Source of the DNA: an uncultured Flavobacteriales bacterium
GTDB lineage: Bacteria; Bacteroidota; Bacteroidia; Flavobacteriales; BACL11
Assembly: GCA_905478185.1 (NCBI GenBank)
Contig: CAJQHO010000064.1
Location: 1-38,949 of the forward strand
Length of the DNA stretch: 38,949 nt
Direction: 5' to 3'
Numbering within the stretch: the first letter of the stretch is position 1; each line of letters opens with the position of its first letter. The notes beneath the pieces were generated by a model. That model had not been told where the DNA came from and ran no database searches. It saw only the letters and a list, made by a program, of their open reading frames with translations. The position numbers were made by a program, and so were the translations under genes. Shown one piece after another: positions 8,931-18,661 of the stretch.

Positions 8931-10019
8931 CTATTTTTTGTAATTAAATCCTAATGTATCTTTTATCTTTTGGGGTAATTCCGGTAAATAGGAGCGAGAA
9001 ATCATCAGTGTAGAGATATTTGCCAAATCAGTAAATAGCTTGTGCTTATCCACAGTTTGCTTTAAATATCCTTGTCCTGAACTTCCTCCAGTTCCAATTT
9101 TTTGTCCTAACATTTTTTCTACCATTTGCACATGTCGGAATCTCCAAGTTGCAATTTTATGGTCTAGCTCCACAATGCTTCTCAAAAACTGATACGGTAA
9201 ATGTAAAATTGGTTGATCACGGTATAAATTGATAAGTAATGCAGACATAGTTGCTTTGTATGAAAGTGTTGTTTCCCCTTCTTCCATTGCTTTATTATGC
9301 TCTTGTTCCGAAAGTACTCTTTCAAAATATTTTTTGTTTTCTTCAATCATACGGATTCTAATTTCTCTATCACTATCCGTTAAGTTTGCTGCTTTAATTC
9401 CTGCAATTTCTTTGTCCAACATTGCATTAACAGCTCCCTCATATTTTGCTGTAAAATCAAAGCCCTCCATATTTAAAAACGGAATACGCTCCAACCATTT
9501 TTCAACTAGATTAAAGAGAGACGCATCATCTTCTAAATTTAGAATTTCTTCTTTCTTTTCTCCTTCAAATTGTGCGTGATAAGGACAACCTCCAAACTGA
9601 TGTCTTTTCTTAATTTTAAGCCCCAACATTACTTCTAACTTTCTGAACTGATGAGATTGAAATCCTGATGCTGGAGATAAATGATCTCTAAAATCTAAGA
9701 AATCCAGAGAAGTCATTGTTTCTAAGATATCCAACTGTCCAACAAGGGTAGTCATAATTTTGTTTACCCTATCCATTCTCCTTACAATTACCCCAACATT
9801 ACTTTCATTAATTTTATCAGCCTTAAACAAATCCATTGCCGATTCAATTTCATGTAAAATCTGTTTGAACCATAATTCATATGTTTGGTGGATGATAATA
9901 AAAAGCATTTCCTCATGTGCCGCTTTTTTACCTTCCCCACTTAAAGGGTGTTGAGCATCCAATACTTTATCGAGCGCCAAGTAATTTATATAGTGTACTG
10001 ATGTTGTTTCTTCTGACAT
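8931..10019 (-). CDS. kynA: Tryptophan 2,3-dioxygenase
   Basis: HYINYLALDKVLDAQHPLS, HEEMLFIIIHQTYELWFKQILHEIES, DFRDHLSPASGFQSHQFRKLE, GTGGSSGQGYLK: TDO signature. Confidence 0.97.
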   Translation of the reverse strand: MSEETTSVHYINYLALDKVLDAQHPLSGEGKKAAHEEMLFIIIHQTYELWFKQILHEIESAMDLFKADKINESNVGVIVRRMDRVNKIMTTLVGQLDILETMTSLDFLDFRDHLSPASGFQSHQFRKLEVMLGLKIKKRHQFGGCPYHAQFEGEKKEEILNLEDDASLFNLVEKWLERIPFLNMEGFDFTAKYEGAVNAMLDKEIAGIKAANLTDSDREIRIRMIEENKKYFERVLSEQEHNKAMEEGETTLSYKATMSALLINLYRDQPILHLPYQFLRSIVELDHKIATWRFRHVQMVEKMLGQKIGTGGSSGQGYLKQTVDKHKLFTDLANISTLMISRSYLPELPQKIKDTLGFNYKK

Positions 10020-10040
10020 TATTTGAAATTTATAATGCAG

Positions 10041-10071
10041 CTAAAGTAAGCAATCTGATTTAAAAAATCAA
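10041..10071 (-). promoter_or_regulatory. Putative Bacteroidota-type promoter of the kynurenine operon (TTG-N20-TACTTTAG)
   Basis: Reverse strand: TTG (10071..10069), 20-nt spacer, TACTTTAG (10048..10041), near the TAnnTTTG consensus, 22 nt before kynA ATG. Confidence 0.5.
10056..10070. repeat. Perfect inverted repeat TGATTT-AAA-AAATCA, candidate operator
   Basis: TGATTTAAAAAATCA read directly; lies mostly in the -33/-7 spacer of the putative kyn promoter. Confidence 0.45.
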
Positions 10072-10887
10072 ACCTGAAATTATTAAAAAAAAATAAACCA
10101 AAATGCATAATGATTCTATCCAAAAAGAGAAATACATTTCTCCCTTACTTTCATCTGATTTTCTAATGAAAATTGAAGCCACAAAATACAACAAAATTAA
10201 TGCTAATAAATTTGAAGAATTTAAGCTGTTTTCAAATGATTGAAAAATAGCAATTAATACACAAATAAATAAAGCCGAAACTCCAATAACTTTTGATTTT
10301 TGAACTCCAAAAAACAAAGGAATTGTTTCTAAATTTTGAGCATCATGCTGCAAATCTCGAATATCAAAAGGAATAGTTATGGCAAAAACAAACAAAAATC
10401 GTGATATTAAGTGCAAAACAATATTTTGTGTAATTGGGATGTTATTTTCAATTACCAATAACAACATAGTGCTAATAGTCCATATCAAGGAAATTACAAA
10501 TATTTTGCTAAACGGAACTTTTCTTAAGCCAAAAGGATAAAGTAATGAAAGTACTCCTGAAAATGCAATTGCAATTTGAGTAGGAGCTTGAAATTTAAAA
10601 AAGTAATACCCACTCATTATCCCTCCTGATAAAATAAGCGAATAAATAACTCTCTTATTTTCTACTAACCACTGCTTTCTAACATGATTTGAACCTCTTT
10701 TAACTCTTACAACTCTCTGGAAATTATAGGTAAATATTGTAGCGAAAAATATAAACTTACTGATCTGATAATTTGCCGTTTCAAGAAATAATTCAGAGCT
10801 CAAAGCCAAAGCAAGCACACAGAATGCAACCCAAATATTACTAAAAACCAGAAAGCGAATGAATGATTTCACTTTGCTAAAATACAA
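10060..10887 (-). CDS. Polytopic membrane protein, UbiA prenyltransferase-like
   Basis: Many hydrophobic helices; FDIRDLQHDAQNLETIPLFFG resembles the second Asp-rich UbiA motif; first motif not evident. Confidence 0.6.
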   Translation of the reverse strand: MYFSKVKSFIRFLVFSNIWVAFCVLALALSSELFLETANYQISKFIFFATIFTYNFQRVVRVKRGSNHVRKQWLVENKRVIYSLILSGGIMSGYYFFKFQAPTQIAIAFSGVLSLLYPFGLRKVPFSKIFVISLIWTISTMLLLVIENNIPITQNIVLHLISRFLFVFAITIPFDIRDLQHDAQNLETIPLFFGVQKSKVIGVSALFICVLIAIFQSFENSLNSSNLLALILLYFVASIFIRKSDESKGEMYFSFWIESLCILVYFFLIISGLIF

Positions 10888-10890
10888 AAT

Positions 10891-13668
10891 CTAAATAACG
10901 ATATTTATAATTCGTTTTGGTACGACAATTACTTTTTTAGGTGACTTTCCTTCTAAATAATGAGCCGTTCTTTCGTGTTTCAGCACCTCAACTTCTACCT
11001 CTTCTTTGCTCATTTCGGCAGGAAGTGTAATTTTAAATCTCATTTTTCCATTAAATGAAACAGGGTAATTTATTTCAGACTCCACTAAAAAACTTGCATT
11101 AAATCTAGGGAAGTCTGCAATTGTTACGGAAGATTCATTTCCTAATTTACTCCAAATTTCTTCCGATATGTGAGGTGCATAAGTAGAAAGTAGAACAGTA
11201 AAGTCAGAGATGATTTCTCTACTATTACATTTTTGTTCTGTTAGCTCATTTATGCAAATCATAAAAGTACTTACTACAGTATTGAAAGAATGTCTTTCAA
11301 TATCCTCAGCTACTTTTTTAATGGTTTTGTGTAGGGTTTTGCAATTTTCTTTTGTTGGCTTTTCATCTCCAACATTAAAATTATTATCAGAATTATGAGC
11401 CAAACGCCAGAACTTCCTTAAAAAATTATGTACTCCATTTATTCCTTTTGTATCCCATGGCTTAAACTGTTCTAACGGACCTAAAAACATCTCATAAAGT
11501 CTTAAAGTATCGGCTCCAAATTTCTGAACTAACTCATCTGGAGTTTGTACATTATACTTGGATTTTGACATTTTCTCTACTTCATGTCCGCACAAATATT
11601 TTCCTTCATCATTCAAAATAAACTCAGCATCAGCATATTCCGCTCTCCAATTTTTGAATGCATCAATATCCAACACATCATTATCTACAAAACTAATATC
11701 CACATGCAAACGAGTCGTTTTGTGCTCTTTTCTTTTATCAAAACTTACAAAAGTATTCGTGTCTTTTATTCTATATATAAAGCTTGATCTCCCCAAAATC
11801 ATTCCTTGGTTTATCATTTTTTTGAATGGCTCATCAAAACCAATAAACCCTCTATCGTACAGGAATTTAGTCCAGAAACGAGAATACAATAAATGCCCAA
11901 CTGCATGTTCTGCTCCTCCAATGTATAAATCTACTTGTCCCCAATAATCTGATTTTTCTTTTGCACAAAATTCCGCACCATTATTTGGATCCATGTATCG
12001 TAAAAAATACCATGAGCTTCCTGCCCAACCTGGCATAATATTACATTCCATTCTATCTCCTTCAAACACATTCCAATCCTCTTTATTGGCTCTAGCTAAT
12101 GGAGGTTCTCCACTTGAAGTTGGTAAATATTTATCAACTTTAGGAAGCGTTACCTGTTTGTCATCTTCCAAAACATAAGCTATTTCTCCTTTATAATATG
12201 CCGGGAATGGTTCTCCCCAATATCTTTGTCTGCTGAAAATTGCATCACGCAAACGATAATTTATTTTACCATTTCCGAAACCTCCTTCTTCAATTTTATA
12301 AATCGCTAAACTAATTGCCTTTTTAGCCGCTAGTCCATTTAAAAAATCAGAGTTAGTAATGTTTACATTCTTGTCTTCATTTGCCCCTTCACTTACATCA
12401 AATCCCTCAAAAATATTAATAATTTCCAAACCAAAATGAGTAGCAAAATCCCAATCTCTTTGGTCTCCACAAGGGACAGCCATTACCGCACCAGTTCCAT
12501 AAGAAGCTAGTACATAATCTCCAACCCAAACCTGCACTTTATCTCCTGTAAATGGATGAATTGCATAAGAACCTGTAAATACTCCAGTCACGCTTTTGTC
12601 TGCTTGTCTGTCTCTTTCCGATTTTAGTTTTCCGGTATTTACATAGGCTTCAACTTTCTGTTTTTGCTCATTAGTAGTTATTTCTGACACTAGCTCATGT
12701 TCTGGCGCTAACACCATAAAATTAACACCAAAAATGGTGTCCGGACGAGTAGTGAAAACTTCTATTTTATCATCCGAATTTTCAAGCTTAAAACTTACAG
12801 AAGCTCCTTTTGATTTCCCAATCCAATTCTTTTGGATTTCCTTTATGGAATCTGACCAATCTACAGTATCTAATCCTGAAATTAACCTATCCGCATAAGC
12901 TGTAATCCTTAAGGACCATTGCTTCATTAATTTTTGTTCTACAGGAAAACCTCCTCTTTCCGAAAGCCCATCTTTTACCTCATCATTTGCCAAAACTGTC
13001 CTTAAACCTTCACACCAATTTACCCAAGTGTCCGACAAAAATGCCAAACGATAATTCAACAACATTTTTTCTTTTTCTGCTTCAGAAAAATTACTCCACT
13101 CCTCTGCTGAGAAACTTGGTGTGTTATCATCACAAACTGCTTTTGAGTTTTCATTTCCATTTTTCTCAAAATAGGCTAACAAAGCAGCAATTGGGATGGC
13201 CTTATCTTCTTCATTACAATAGCAAGAATTAAACAATTGCTTAAAAATCCATTGTGTCCATTTATAATAATTAGGGTCGGAAGTTTGTATTTTTCTACTC
13301 CAATCGAACGAAAAACCAATTTGATCTAACTGTTTTCTATACCTTTCAGTATTATCTTTAGTCGCTTCTGCTGGGTGAATTCCTGTCTGAATAGCATATT
13401 GTTCTGTTGGTAGGCCAAAAGAATCATATCCCATTGGATGCAACACATTAAATCCTTTTAATCTTTTATAACGAGCAAAAACATCAGAGGCAATATAACC
13501 TAGTGGATGTCCAACATGCAAGCCTGCCCCAGAAGGATAAGGAAACATATCCAATACATAATATTTCTCTTTTGAAGCATCTTCTGAAACCTTATAAGTT
13601 TCATTTGCTCTCCAATTGTCTTGCCACTTTTTTTCTATCTTATTAAAATCGTATTCCATCTTATTCAC
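10891..13668 (-). CDS. leuS: Leucyl-tRNA synthetase
   Basis: DMFPYPSGAGLHVGHPLGY (HIGH-like), KMSKSKYN (KMSKS), editing domain TTRPDTIFGVNFMVLAPEH. Confidence 0.98.
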   Translation of the reverse strand: MNKMEYDFNKIEKKWQDNWRANETYKVSEDASKEKYYVLDMFPYPSGAGLHVGHPLGYIASDVFARYKRLKGFNVLHPMGYDSFGLPTEQYAIQTGIHPAEATKDNTERYRKQLDQIGFSFDWSRKIQTSDPNYYKWTQWIFKQLFNSCYCNEEDKAIPIAALLAYFEKNGNENSKAVCDDNTPSFSAEEWSNFSEAEKEKMLLNYRLAFLSDTWVNWCEGLRTVLANDEVKDGLSERGGFPVEQKLMKQWSLRITAYADRLISGLDTVDWSDSIKEIQKNWIGKSKGASVSFKLENSDDKIEVFTTRPDTIFGVNFMVLAPEHELVSEITTNEQKQKVEAYVNTGKLKSERDRQADKSVTGVFTGSYAIHPFTGDKVQVWVGDYVLASYGTGAVMAVPCGDQRDWDFATHFGLEIINIFEGFDVSEGANEDKNVNITNSDFLNGLAAKKAISLAIYKIEEGGFGNGKINYRLRDAIFSRQRYWGEPFPAYYKGEIAYVLEDDKQVTLPKVDKYLPTSSGEPPLARANKEDWNVFEGDRMECNIMPGWAGSSWYFLRYMDPNNGAEFCAKEKSDYWGQVDLYIGGAEHAVGHLLYSRFWTKFLYDRGFIGFDEPFKKMINQGMILGRSSFIYRIKDTNTFVSFDKRKEHKTTRLHVDISFVDNDVLDIDAFKNWRAEYADAEFILNDEGKYLCGHEVEKMSKSKYNVQTPDELVQKFGADTLRLYEMFLGPLEQFKPWDTKGINGVHNFLRKFWRLAHNSDNNFNVGDEKPTKENCKTLHKTIKKVAEDIERHSFNTVVSTFMICINELTEQKCNSREIISDFTVLLSTYAPHISEEIWSKLGNESSVTIADFPRFNASFLVESEINYPVSFNGKMRFKITLPAEMSKEEVEVEVLKHERTAHYLEGKSPKKVIVVPKRIINIVI

Positions 13669-13738
13669 ATTATTCAGTTTGCAAAGTTAAGGAATAACAT
13701 CAATTAGTAAATTGTATTTTTATATTTTAGCGAACTAT

Positions 13739-14617
13739 ATGAAAACAAGCAAAAATAAAACTCTAAACAGAAGGATCCTCTCTTCTTCAACTTCAGTTGT
13801 TATTAGCCTTTCACTTGTATTGTTTGTTGTTGGTTTATTGGGTTTAGTTCTGATAAACGCGCAAAAATTATCAGATTATGTAAAAGAAAATATCGGCTTC
13901 ACAATTATGTTAAAAGATGATGTGAACGAGATAGAAACATTAAAATTTCAAAAAATATTAGATGCTTCTGATTTTGCAAAAAGCACTTCCTTTACAACAA
14001 AAGAACAAGCAACTGCTGATTTAAAAACTGATTTAGGAGAAGATTTTGTTGAGTTTTTAGGTTACAGCCCTCTTTTAGCGTCTATTGATGTAAAACTTAA
14101 TGCTGAATATGGAAATACTGATAGTTTGCAAATAATCACCAATGAATTAAGCGAAAATGCTAATGTTTTTGAAGTCTATTATCAAAAAGATTTAATAGAC
14201 AAACTCAACTCAAATGTAAATCGCTTGTCATTCTTTTTACTTATTTTTTGTGTGCTACTTTTTTTTATCGCTTTTGCGTTAATTAACAACACTATCCGAC
14301 TTTCAGTTTACTCAAAAAGATTTCTAATACGAACAATGCGATTAGTTGGTGCAACTAATAGTTTCATTCAAAAACCATTTCTATCTAAAGGAATTTATCA
14401 AGGAATATACAGCTCACTTTTTGCTATTTTTATGCTTATTGGCGCAATACAATTAGTGCAAGGAGATACAGCTAATATGCTTAATATTGATGATTTAAAA
14501 ATTATTGGAATTGTTTTTTTACTGATTTTAGCATCAGGATTAGTTATCAGTATTTTTTCAACTTTCTTTGCAGTAAGAAAATTTATAAAACTTAACGAAA
14601 ACGAACTTTACAACTAA
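13739..14617 (+). CDS. ftsX: Cell division protein FtsX-type permease
   Basis: MKTSKNKTLNRRILSSSTSVVISLSLVLFVVGLLGL...NTIRLSVYSKRFLIRTMRLVGATNSFIQKPFL. Start at MKTSK (13739) preferred to 13712. Confidence 0.9.
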   Translation: MKTSKNKTLNRRILSSSTSVVISLSLVLFVVGLLGLVLINAQKLSDYVKENIGFTIMLKDDVNEIETLKFQKILDASDFAKSTSFTTKEQATADLKTDLGEDFVEFLGYSPLLASIDVKLNAEYGNTDSLQIITNELSENANVFEVYYQKDLIDKLNSNVNRLSFFLLIFCVLLFFIAFALINNTIRLSVYSKRFLIRTMRLVGATNSFIQKPFLSKGIYQGIYSSLFAIFMLIGAIQLVQGDTANMLNIDDLKIIGIVFLLILASGLVISIFSTFFAVRKFIKLNENELYN

Positions 14618-14627
14618 AAATTAAACT

Positions 14628-14849
14628 ATGGATTTTGCATTCAAAAAAAAGAACTACACGCTTTTACTTATCGGATTAGCTTTTATGGCTAGCGGACTAA
14701 TTTTAATGATTGGAGGAGGCTCAGATGACCCAACAAAATTCTCTGATGCAATCTTTGATTTTCAGAGGTTAACATTAGCTCCAATTTTATTAGCTACAGG
14801 CTTCATTATTGAGATTTTTGCAATTATGAGCAAAAGCAAAGAAGCTTAA
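14628..14849 (+). CDS. DUF3098-like small membrane protein
   Basis: Two-TM 73 aa protein (GLILMIGGGSDDPTKFSDAIFDFQRLTLAP) between ftsX and uppP, a typical Bacteroidota arrangement. Confidence 0.8.
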   Translation: MDFAFKKKNYTLLLIGLAFMASGLILMIGGGSDDPTKFSDAIFDFQRLTLAPILLATGFIIEIFAIMSKSKEA

Positions 14850-14852
14850 TAA

Positions 14853-15644
14853 ATGGAAATAATCAATGCTATTATCCTTGGAATTATTCAAGGACTAACT
14901 GAGTTTTTACCCGTTAGCAGTAGCGGGCATTTGGAAATTGCAAAAGCAATTTTAGGAGAAGGAAAAGTAGGAGAAGAAAGCCTAATGATGACAGTTGTCC
15001 TCCATTTTGCAACTGCCCTATCCACTATTATTATTTTCAGGAAGGATTTGATTAAAATATTCTCAGGGCTCTTTCAATTTAAAAACAATGAAGCATTTCA
15101 ATTCTCTTTAAAAATTGTTTTATCCATGATACCAGCTACTTTGGTTGGAGTGTTTTTTAATGATGAAATAGAAGCGCTATTTGGTGGTGCATTGACTTTA
15201 GTAGGAAGCATGCTCTTAATTACAGGTTTGTTATTATTCCTTGCTGACAGAGCTAAAGCATCAGAAAAGCAGGTAGGGGTTAAAGATGCTATCCTTGTAG
15301 GGATTTCACAAGCCATAGCTATCCTTCCTGGAATTTCACGCTCAGGAGCAACAATATCAACAGCTGTACTTTTAGGAATTGACAAAGAAAAAGCAGCACG
15401 ATTCTCCTTCTTGATGGTTGTTCCTTTAATCTTTGGGAAAATGGCTAAAGATTTTTTTTCAGGAGAAATTTCAGCAACAGATACAAACTTTTTAGCACTA
15501 TTTATTGGCTTCATTTTTGCTTTTTTAACAGGAATGCTTGCCTGTAAATGGATGATAAAATTAGTAAAAAGTAGTCAACTTAAATACTTTGCTTACTACT
15601 GCTTTGCTATTGGATCTATTGTAATAGCGACATCATTATTATAA
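14853..15644 (+). CDS. uppP: Undecaprenyl-diphosphatase UppP/BacA
   Basis: GLTEFLPVSSSGH, ILPGISRSGATIS. Confidence 0.97.
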   Translation: MEIINAIILGIIQGLTEFLPVSSSGHLEIAKAILGEGKVGEESLMMTVVLHFATALSTIIIFRKDLIKIFSGLFQFKNNEAFQFSLKIVLSMIPATLVGVFFNDEIEALFGGALTLVGSMLLITGLLLFLADRAKASEKQVGVKDAILVGISQAIAILPGISRSGATISTAVLLGIDKEKAARFSFLMVVPLIFGKMAKDFFSGEISATDTNFLALFIGFIFAFLTGMLACKWMIKLVKSSQLKYFAYYCFAIGSIVIATSLL

Positions 15645-15645
15645 T

Positions 15646-16350
15646 ATGGATAACTTCCCTGAAACGGTAGAGGACTTTCTAGACGGACAAATCCTTTTGA
15701 TAAACAAGCCTTTGGGCTGGACATCTTTTGATGTGGTAAAAAAGATAAAAAATCTAATCCGCACTAAATATAGTTTAAAGAAAATAAAAGTAGGGCATGC
15801 AGGAACTCTTGACCCTTTAGCAATTGGACTATTAATTGTTTGTACAGGTAAATTTACCAAGCTAATTTCTAAAATTCAAGGGCAAGAAAAAACTTACACA
15901 GGAACAATTACCTTAGGCGGAACAACTCCATCTTATGATTTAGAAACTGAAGTGGATAACAATTATGAAACTGCACATATTACTGAGGAGCTAATTAAAG
16001 ACTCTACAACTCAGTTTATCGGAGAAATTGACCAAAAACCACCCATCTTTTCAGCTTTAAAAAAAGGGGGTGAAAGGCTATATGAAAAAGCAAGAAGAGG
16101 GGAAACTATCGAAATTGAAAGCAGGAAAGTAACAGTTAGAGAATTTACCATTAACTCAATAGAAAACCTAGAAGTTAACTTTGAAATTAAATGTAGTAAA
16201 GGAACCTATATTCGTTCAATAGCTCATGATTTTGGAGCAGCCTTAAATAGTGGTGGACATCTTTCGAAACTTTGCAGAACATCAATTGGGGAATATCAAT
16301 TATCAGTAGCGATTGATGTAGAAACCTTTAAAAAACTGTTAAATAAGTAG
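15646..16350 (+). CDS. truB: tRNA pseudouridine(55) synthase
   Basis: LLINKPLGWTSFDVVKKIK, KVGHAGTLDPLAIGLL. Confidence 0.97.
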   Translation: MDNFPETVEDFLDGQILLINKPLGWTSFDVVKKIKNLIRTKYSLKKIKVGHAGTLDPLAIGLLIVCTGKFTKLISKIQGQEKTYTGTITLGGTTPSYDLETEVDNNYETAHITEELIKDSTTQFIGEIDQKPPIFSALKKGGERLYEKARRGETIEIESRKVTVREFTINSIENLEVNFEIKCSKGTYIRSIAHDFGAALNSGGHLSKLCRTSIGEYQLSVAIDVETFKKLLNK

Positions 16351-16356
16351 TTTTAC

Positions 16357-16387
16357 TTGACTTCTGCTTTTTCATACATTATATTTG
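16357..16387 (+). promoter_or_regulatory. Putative Bacteroidota promoter upstream of queA (TTG-N20-TATATTTG)
   Basis: TTG at 16357-16359, 20-nt spacer, TATATTTG at 16380-16387 matching TAnnTTTG; queA ATG at 16416. Confidence 0.6.
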
Positions 16388-16415
16388 CAAACTTTAATTT
16401 AAAACAAAATATCAG

Positions 16416-17471
16416 ATGAAATATAAATTGTCAATGTACAAGTTTGACTTACCTCAAACAAGAATCCCTAATAAACCTATTCAATACAGAGAAGATGCGA
16501 AAATGATGGTTGTTGATAGAAAAGATGGGAAAATTGAACACAAAAAAGTATCTGATTTAAAAGATTATTTTGTTAAAGGAGATGTAGTTGTTACCAATAA
16601 TACAAAGGTGTTCCCTGCAAGATTACAAGCTAACAAAGAGAAAACTGGAGCAATGATTGAAGTCTTTTTACTTAGAGAATTGAATAAAGAGAACAGACTT
16701 TGGGATGTTTTAGTTGATCCTGCAAGAAAAATTAGAATCGGTAATAAATTATTTTTTGGAGAGAATGATGAATTAGTTGCTGAGGTAATTGACAATACAA
16801 CATCAAGAGGAAGAACGCTAAGGTTTTTGTTTGATGGAACTCATGAAGAGTTTAAAGAAACTATTACAGCACTTGGTGAAACTCCAATCCCAAAACACTT
16901 TGGAAGAGAGGCAACTAAAGAAGATACTGAACGATTTCAAACTATTTACGCAAAGCATGAAGGGGCTGTTTCTGCACCAACTGCAGGGCTTCATTTTAAT
17001 AAAATTTTAATGAAGCAAATGGAATTGAATGGGATTGAATTTGCTGAAACTACATTACATGTTGGCTTAGGAACTTTCAATCAAATTATGGTAGAGGATC
17101 TTTCAAAGCATAAAATGGAATCAGAAGAAATTAGTATTCCTAAAAGAGCTGCTGAGCAAATCAATACTGCAATTAGGCAGAATAAAAGAATATGTGCTGT
17201 TGGGACAACTGTGATGAGAACTTTGGAAACTTCTATCTCTACAAAACATGAAGTAATTCCTTTTGAAGGGTGGACAAATTTATTTTTATTCCCCCCTTAT
17301 AAACACAAAATTGCAAATTGCATGCTAACTAATTTTCATTTACCTAAATCATCTTTAATGATGCAGGTTTCTGCTTTTTCTGGTTTAGATCTTTTGAAAA
17401 AAGTTTACAAAGAAGGAATTAAGAAAAAATACAATTTCCATACATATGGAGATGCAATGCTAATTTTATAA
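16416..17471 (+). CDS. queA: S-adenosylmethionine:tRNA ribosyltransferase-isomerase
   Basis: [50 protein letters not shown]. Confidence 0.97.
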   Translation: MKYKLSMYKFDLPQTRIPNKPIQYREDAKMMVVDRKDGKIEHKKVSDLKDYFVKGDVVVTNNTKVFPARLQANKEKTGAMIEVFLLRELNKENRLWDVLVDPARKIRIGNKLFFGENDELVAEVIDNTTSRGRTLRFLFDGTHEEFKETITALGETPIPKHFGREATKEDTERFQTIYAKHEGAVSAPTAGLHFNKILMKQMELNGIEFAETTLHVGLGTFNQIMVEDLSKHKMESEEISIPKRAAEQINTAIRQNKRICAVGTTVMRTLETSISTKHEVIPFEGWTNLFLFPPYKHKIANCMLTNFHLPKSSLMMQVSAFSGLDLLKKVYKEGIKKKYNFHTYGDAMLIL

Positions 17472-18119
17472 ATGAAAAAAGTTGCTTTAATAGTTGCCGG
17501 AGGAAAGGGAGAGCGCATGAATGCCGATATTCCTAAGCAGTTTTTACTATTAAATAACTTGCCAATTTTGATGCACACCATAAAACAATTTTCTCATTTT
17601 GAGGAAATTGTTTTAGTTTTACCTAAGTCGCAATTTGATTATTGGAATGGACTTTGTAAGAACAATAATTTTACTCAGATACACATTTTAGTTGAGGGCG
17701 GGGAGACAAGATTTCATTCTGTAAAAAATGGACTTGATAAAATTGATAATACTTCAGTTGTTGCTATTCATGATGGAGTTCGCCCACTTATTTCTACTGC
17801 ATTAATTATTAGTTTAGTTGGGAAAATTAAAAGTGGAATTGGCGTAATTCCTGTTGTTCCTGTAAAAGATTCTATTCGGAAAGTAGAAGGAGAAAACTCT
17901 ACAAATATCGATAGAAGTAACTTGTATAAAGTACAAACGCCACAATGTTTTTTAAGTGCTGATATAAAGGAAGCATATACTCAAGATTTTTCTGGCACTT
18001 TTACTGATGACGCATCAGTATTTGAAGCAAATGGCGGAAAAATTAATACCCTTTTGGGAGAGGAAAAGAACCTGAAAATCACTACCCAAGAGGACTTGAA
18101 TATTGCTGAAATTTTATGA
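17472..18119 (+). CDS. ispD: 2-C-methyl-D-erythritol 4-phosphate cytidylyltransferase
   Basis: VAGGKGERMNADIPKQFLLL, VAIHDGVRPLIS, VQTPQCFLSADIKEAY. Confidence 0.95.
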   Translation: MKKVALIVAGGKGERMNADIPKQFLLLNNLPILMHTIKQFSHFEEIVLVLPKSQFDYWNGLCKNNNFTQIHILVEGGETRFHSVKNGLDKIDNTSVVAIHDGVRPLISTALIISLVGKIKSGIGVIPVVPVKDSIRKVEGENSTNIDRSNLYKVQTPQCFLSADIKEAYTQDFSGTFTDDASVFEANGGKINTLLGEEKNLKITTQEDLNIAEIL

Positions 18120-18661
18120 TTGAAATTAGTTTTGTTCCTGAATTTCAAATTAGCGAAAAAGATAGTATTGCGATTAATAATCTAGTGCAAAAATCTTTTC
18201 CTGAAGTTGATTATAAAAGTAGAGATTATTTTAAACAAACACCACATTACAGAATTCTTGCTAAAGAAAATGACACATTAATTGGGCAAGTTGGGCCTGA
18301 CTATCGAGTCATGAAATTAGGTAATAGTCCAATTAAAGTTTTAGGACTAATTGATATCTGTATATATTCCAGGCATAGAGAAAATGGAATTGGAGAAAAA
18401 TTATTACAAAAGGCAGATAAGTTATCTTTAGAATTTTCTGAAAGAATTGATTTTCTATTTTTAGTAACTAATATTCCAAACTACTTTGAAAAGTATGGGT
18501 TTAGGAGAGTTGAAACTACAACTACTTGGCTAAAAATTCATCAACATAAAAATTATGGAGTTGGGACTGAAAAAATAGATGATACTCACTTCATGATTAA
18601 GTCCATCAAAGATAAAAAATGGGAAGGAGAGAATTTAGATTTACTTTGTTATATGTACTAA
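18116..18661 (+). CDS. GNAT family N-acetyltransferase
   Basis: GLIDICIYSRHRENGIGEKLLQKADKLSLEF acetyl-CoA binding loop; ATGA overlap with ispD. Confidence 0.8.
   Translation: MIEISFVPEFQISEKDSIAINNLVQKSFPEVDYKSRDYFKQTPHYRILAKENDTLIGQVGPDYRVMKLGNSPIKVLGLIDICIYSRHRENGIGEKLLQKADKLSLEFSERIDFLFLVTNIPNYFEKYGFRRVETTTTWLKIHQHKNYGVGTEKIDDTHFMIKSIKDKKWEGENLDLLCYMY

Noticed and set aside
9229-9579. 116 aa plus-strand ORF antisense to kynA
   Set aside because: Lies wholly within the well-supported TDO gene; Ser-rich composition typical of a shadow ORF of AT-rich coding DNA.
11558-11947. 129 aa plus-strand ORF antisense to leuS
   Set aside because: Fully inside leuS; no recognisable domain; shadow ORF.
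15098-15514. 138 aa minus-strand ORF antisense to uppP
   Set aside because: Inside uppP; low-complexity translation without a recognised family.
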